NCBI GenBank assembly: GCA_945865855.1
Contig: CAMBES010000033.1
Location: 1-11,976, forward strand
Origin: Rhizobium sp. Q54
GTDB taxonomy: Bacteria > Pseudomonadota > Alphaproteobacteria > Rickettsiales > UBA1997
Length of the DNA: 11,976 bases
Direction: 5' to 3'
Position 1 is the first letter of the stretch. Each line of letters begins with the position of its first letter. This document shows, in pieces, positions 11,580-11,976 of this stretch. Below the pieces are notes generated by a model that was given only the letters and a program-made list of their open reading frames with translations, had not been told where the DNA came from and did not search any database. The position numbers and the translations under genes were made by a program.

Positions 11580-11976
11580 TTACTCTCCTTGGCCCGAGGT
11601 GTATCCGGGCTTGCCGTCAAAGAGATACAAACCCTCATATTTCACGAAATCAAATTTTTTCTCGTTTAGAATCGAGAGCATTTCGATGATGTCTTGATGT
11701 GAAATTTTCTTAGTTGCGTCGATGATTTCGTTGCTTGATTTGCCAGTGATTCCCTTGCCGATAAAACGCAAAACAGTTAAGCCTTTTGAATAGTTAGGCA
11801 TCATGTATTGATCTAGAAGAGGCCAAAGTAGAAGCCCTTTTGCGCTAATCATTTTTACTTCTAACTTTTCGCTCTCCATTTGTTTTAGAACATCAAGCAA
11901 ATCGGAGAATTCTTTTGGCCAATCGAGGAATAGATCGAAGCCGATTAGTGATTTTATCTCAAGTTGTTGATTACTA
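11580..11976 (-). CDS. Unrecognised protein, C-terminal part (start outside the window)
   Basis: The minus-strand frame is open from the window edge to a stop at 11580, giving at least 131 residues. I do not recognise the family. The visible part begins SNQQLEIKSLIGFDLFLDWP. It contains LLDVLKQMESEKLEVKMISAKG and LLLWPLLDQYMMPNY, then a basic K-G-x-T-V-L-R-F-I-G-K-G-I-T-G-K segment. A helix follows (SSNEIIDATKKISHQDIIEMLSIL), and it ends YLFDGKPGYTSGQGE. No signal peptide or transmembrane segment is evident, and composition suggests a soluble mixed alpha/beta protein. An in-frame TTG at 11900 is possible, but the open frame upstream is similar in character, so the real start is probably outside. 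It lies upstream of the MscS gene on the same strand, separated by 63 bp with a palindrome, so co-transcription is possible but not shown. Confidence 0.7.
   Translation of the reverse strand, partial: SNQQLEIKSLIGFDLFLDWPKEFSDLLDVLKQMESEKLEVKMISAKGLLLWPLLDQYMMPNYSKGLTVLRFIGKGITGKSSNEIIDATKKISHQDIIEMLSILNEKKFDFVKYEGLYLFDGKPGYTSGQGE

Overview
The window is AT-rich bacterial DNA that looks alphaproteobacterial. The order hupB, tRNA-Val, tRNA-Asp, the zapA-to-5-FCL gene pair, the DUF4164-like coiled-coil gene before zapA and the N-terminus of MraZ all fit that class. Low GC and heavily overlapping genes suggest a host-associated or streamlined lineage (Rickettsiales- or Holosporales-like). That placement is inference. 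trpBA and argJ show that it keeps some amino-acid biosynthesis.

Left flank (1-1431) is accessory DNA. It holds the start of an IS3-like transposase reading out of the window, two tandem copies of the 91-bp IS end, and the 3' third of a large superfamily-1 helicase with a C-terminal REase_MTES_1575-type nuclease domain. The IS junction has removed the helicase N-terminus. This debris abuts the 3' end of tRNA-Asp, a typical island integration point.

Stable RNA and nucleoid block (1432-2154, minus strand): hupB with a clear intrinsic terminator, a spacer rich in inverted repeats, then tRNA-Val(TAC) and tRNA-Asp(GTC), both with encoded CCA and each followed by a hairpin that starts inside the CCA end.

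Minus-strand operon (6701 down to 2290): trpB, trpA, argJ, a coiled-coil protein, zapA and 5-formyltetrahydrofolate cyclo-ligase. Every junction overlaps by 1-11 nt, so the genes are very probably co-transcribed and translationally coupled. Tryptophan, arginine and folate metabolism are thus tied to a Z-ring factor.

Divergent plus-strand operon (6961-8701): mraZ, rsmH and ftsL, the head of the dcw cell-division cluster. Upstream of mraZ lie five TCC motifs at exact 10-bp spacing, a strong candidate for an MraZ autoregulatory operator. ftsI, the usual next gene, is missing. An amino-acid permease of the APC/CAT type (8785-10167) takes its place, preceded by a stem-loop and perhaps a remnant of the ftsI start.

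Right end: an MscS-family channel (minus strand), convergent with the permease, then a 42-bp intergenic palindrome and the C-terminal part of an unrecognised protein that runs off the window. No CRISPR array, rRNA or complete novel system is visible. The best leads are the phased mraZ array, the nested IS ends on the helicase remnant, and the tRNA-flanking hairpins.
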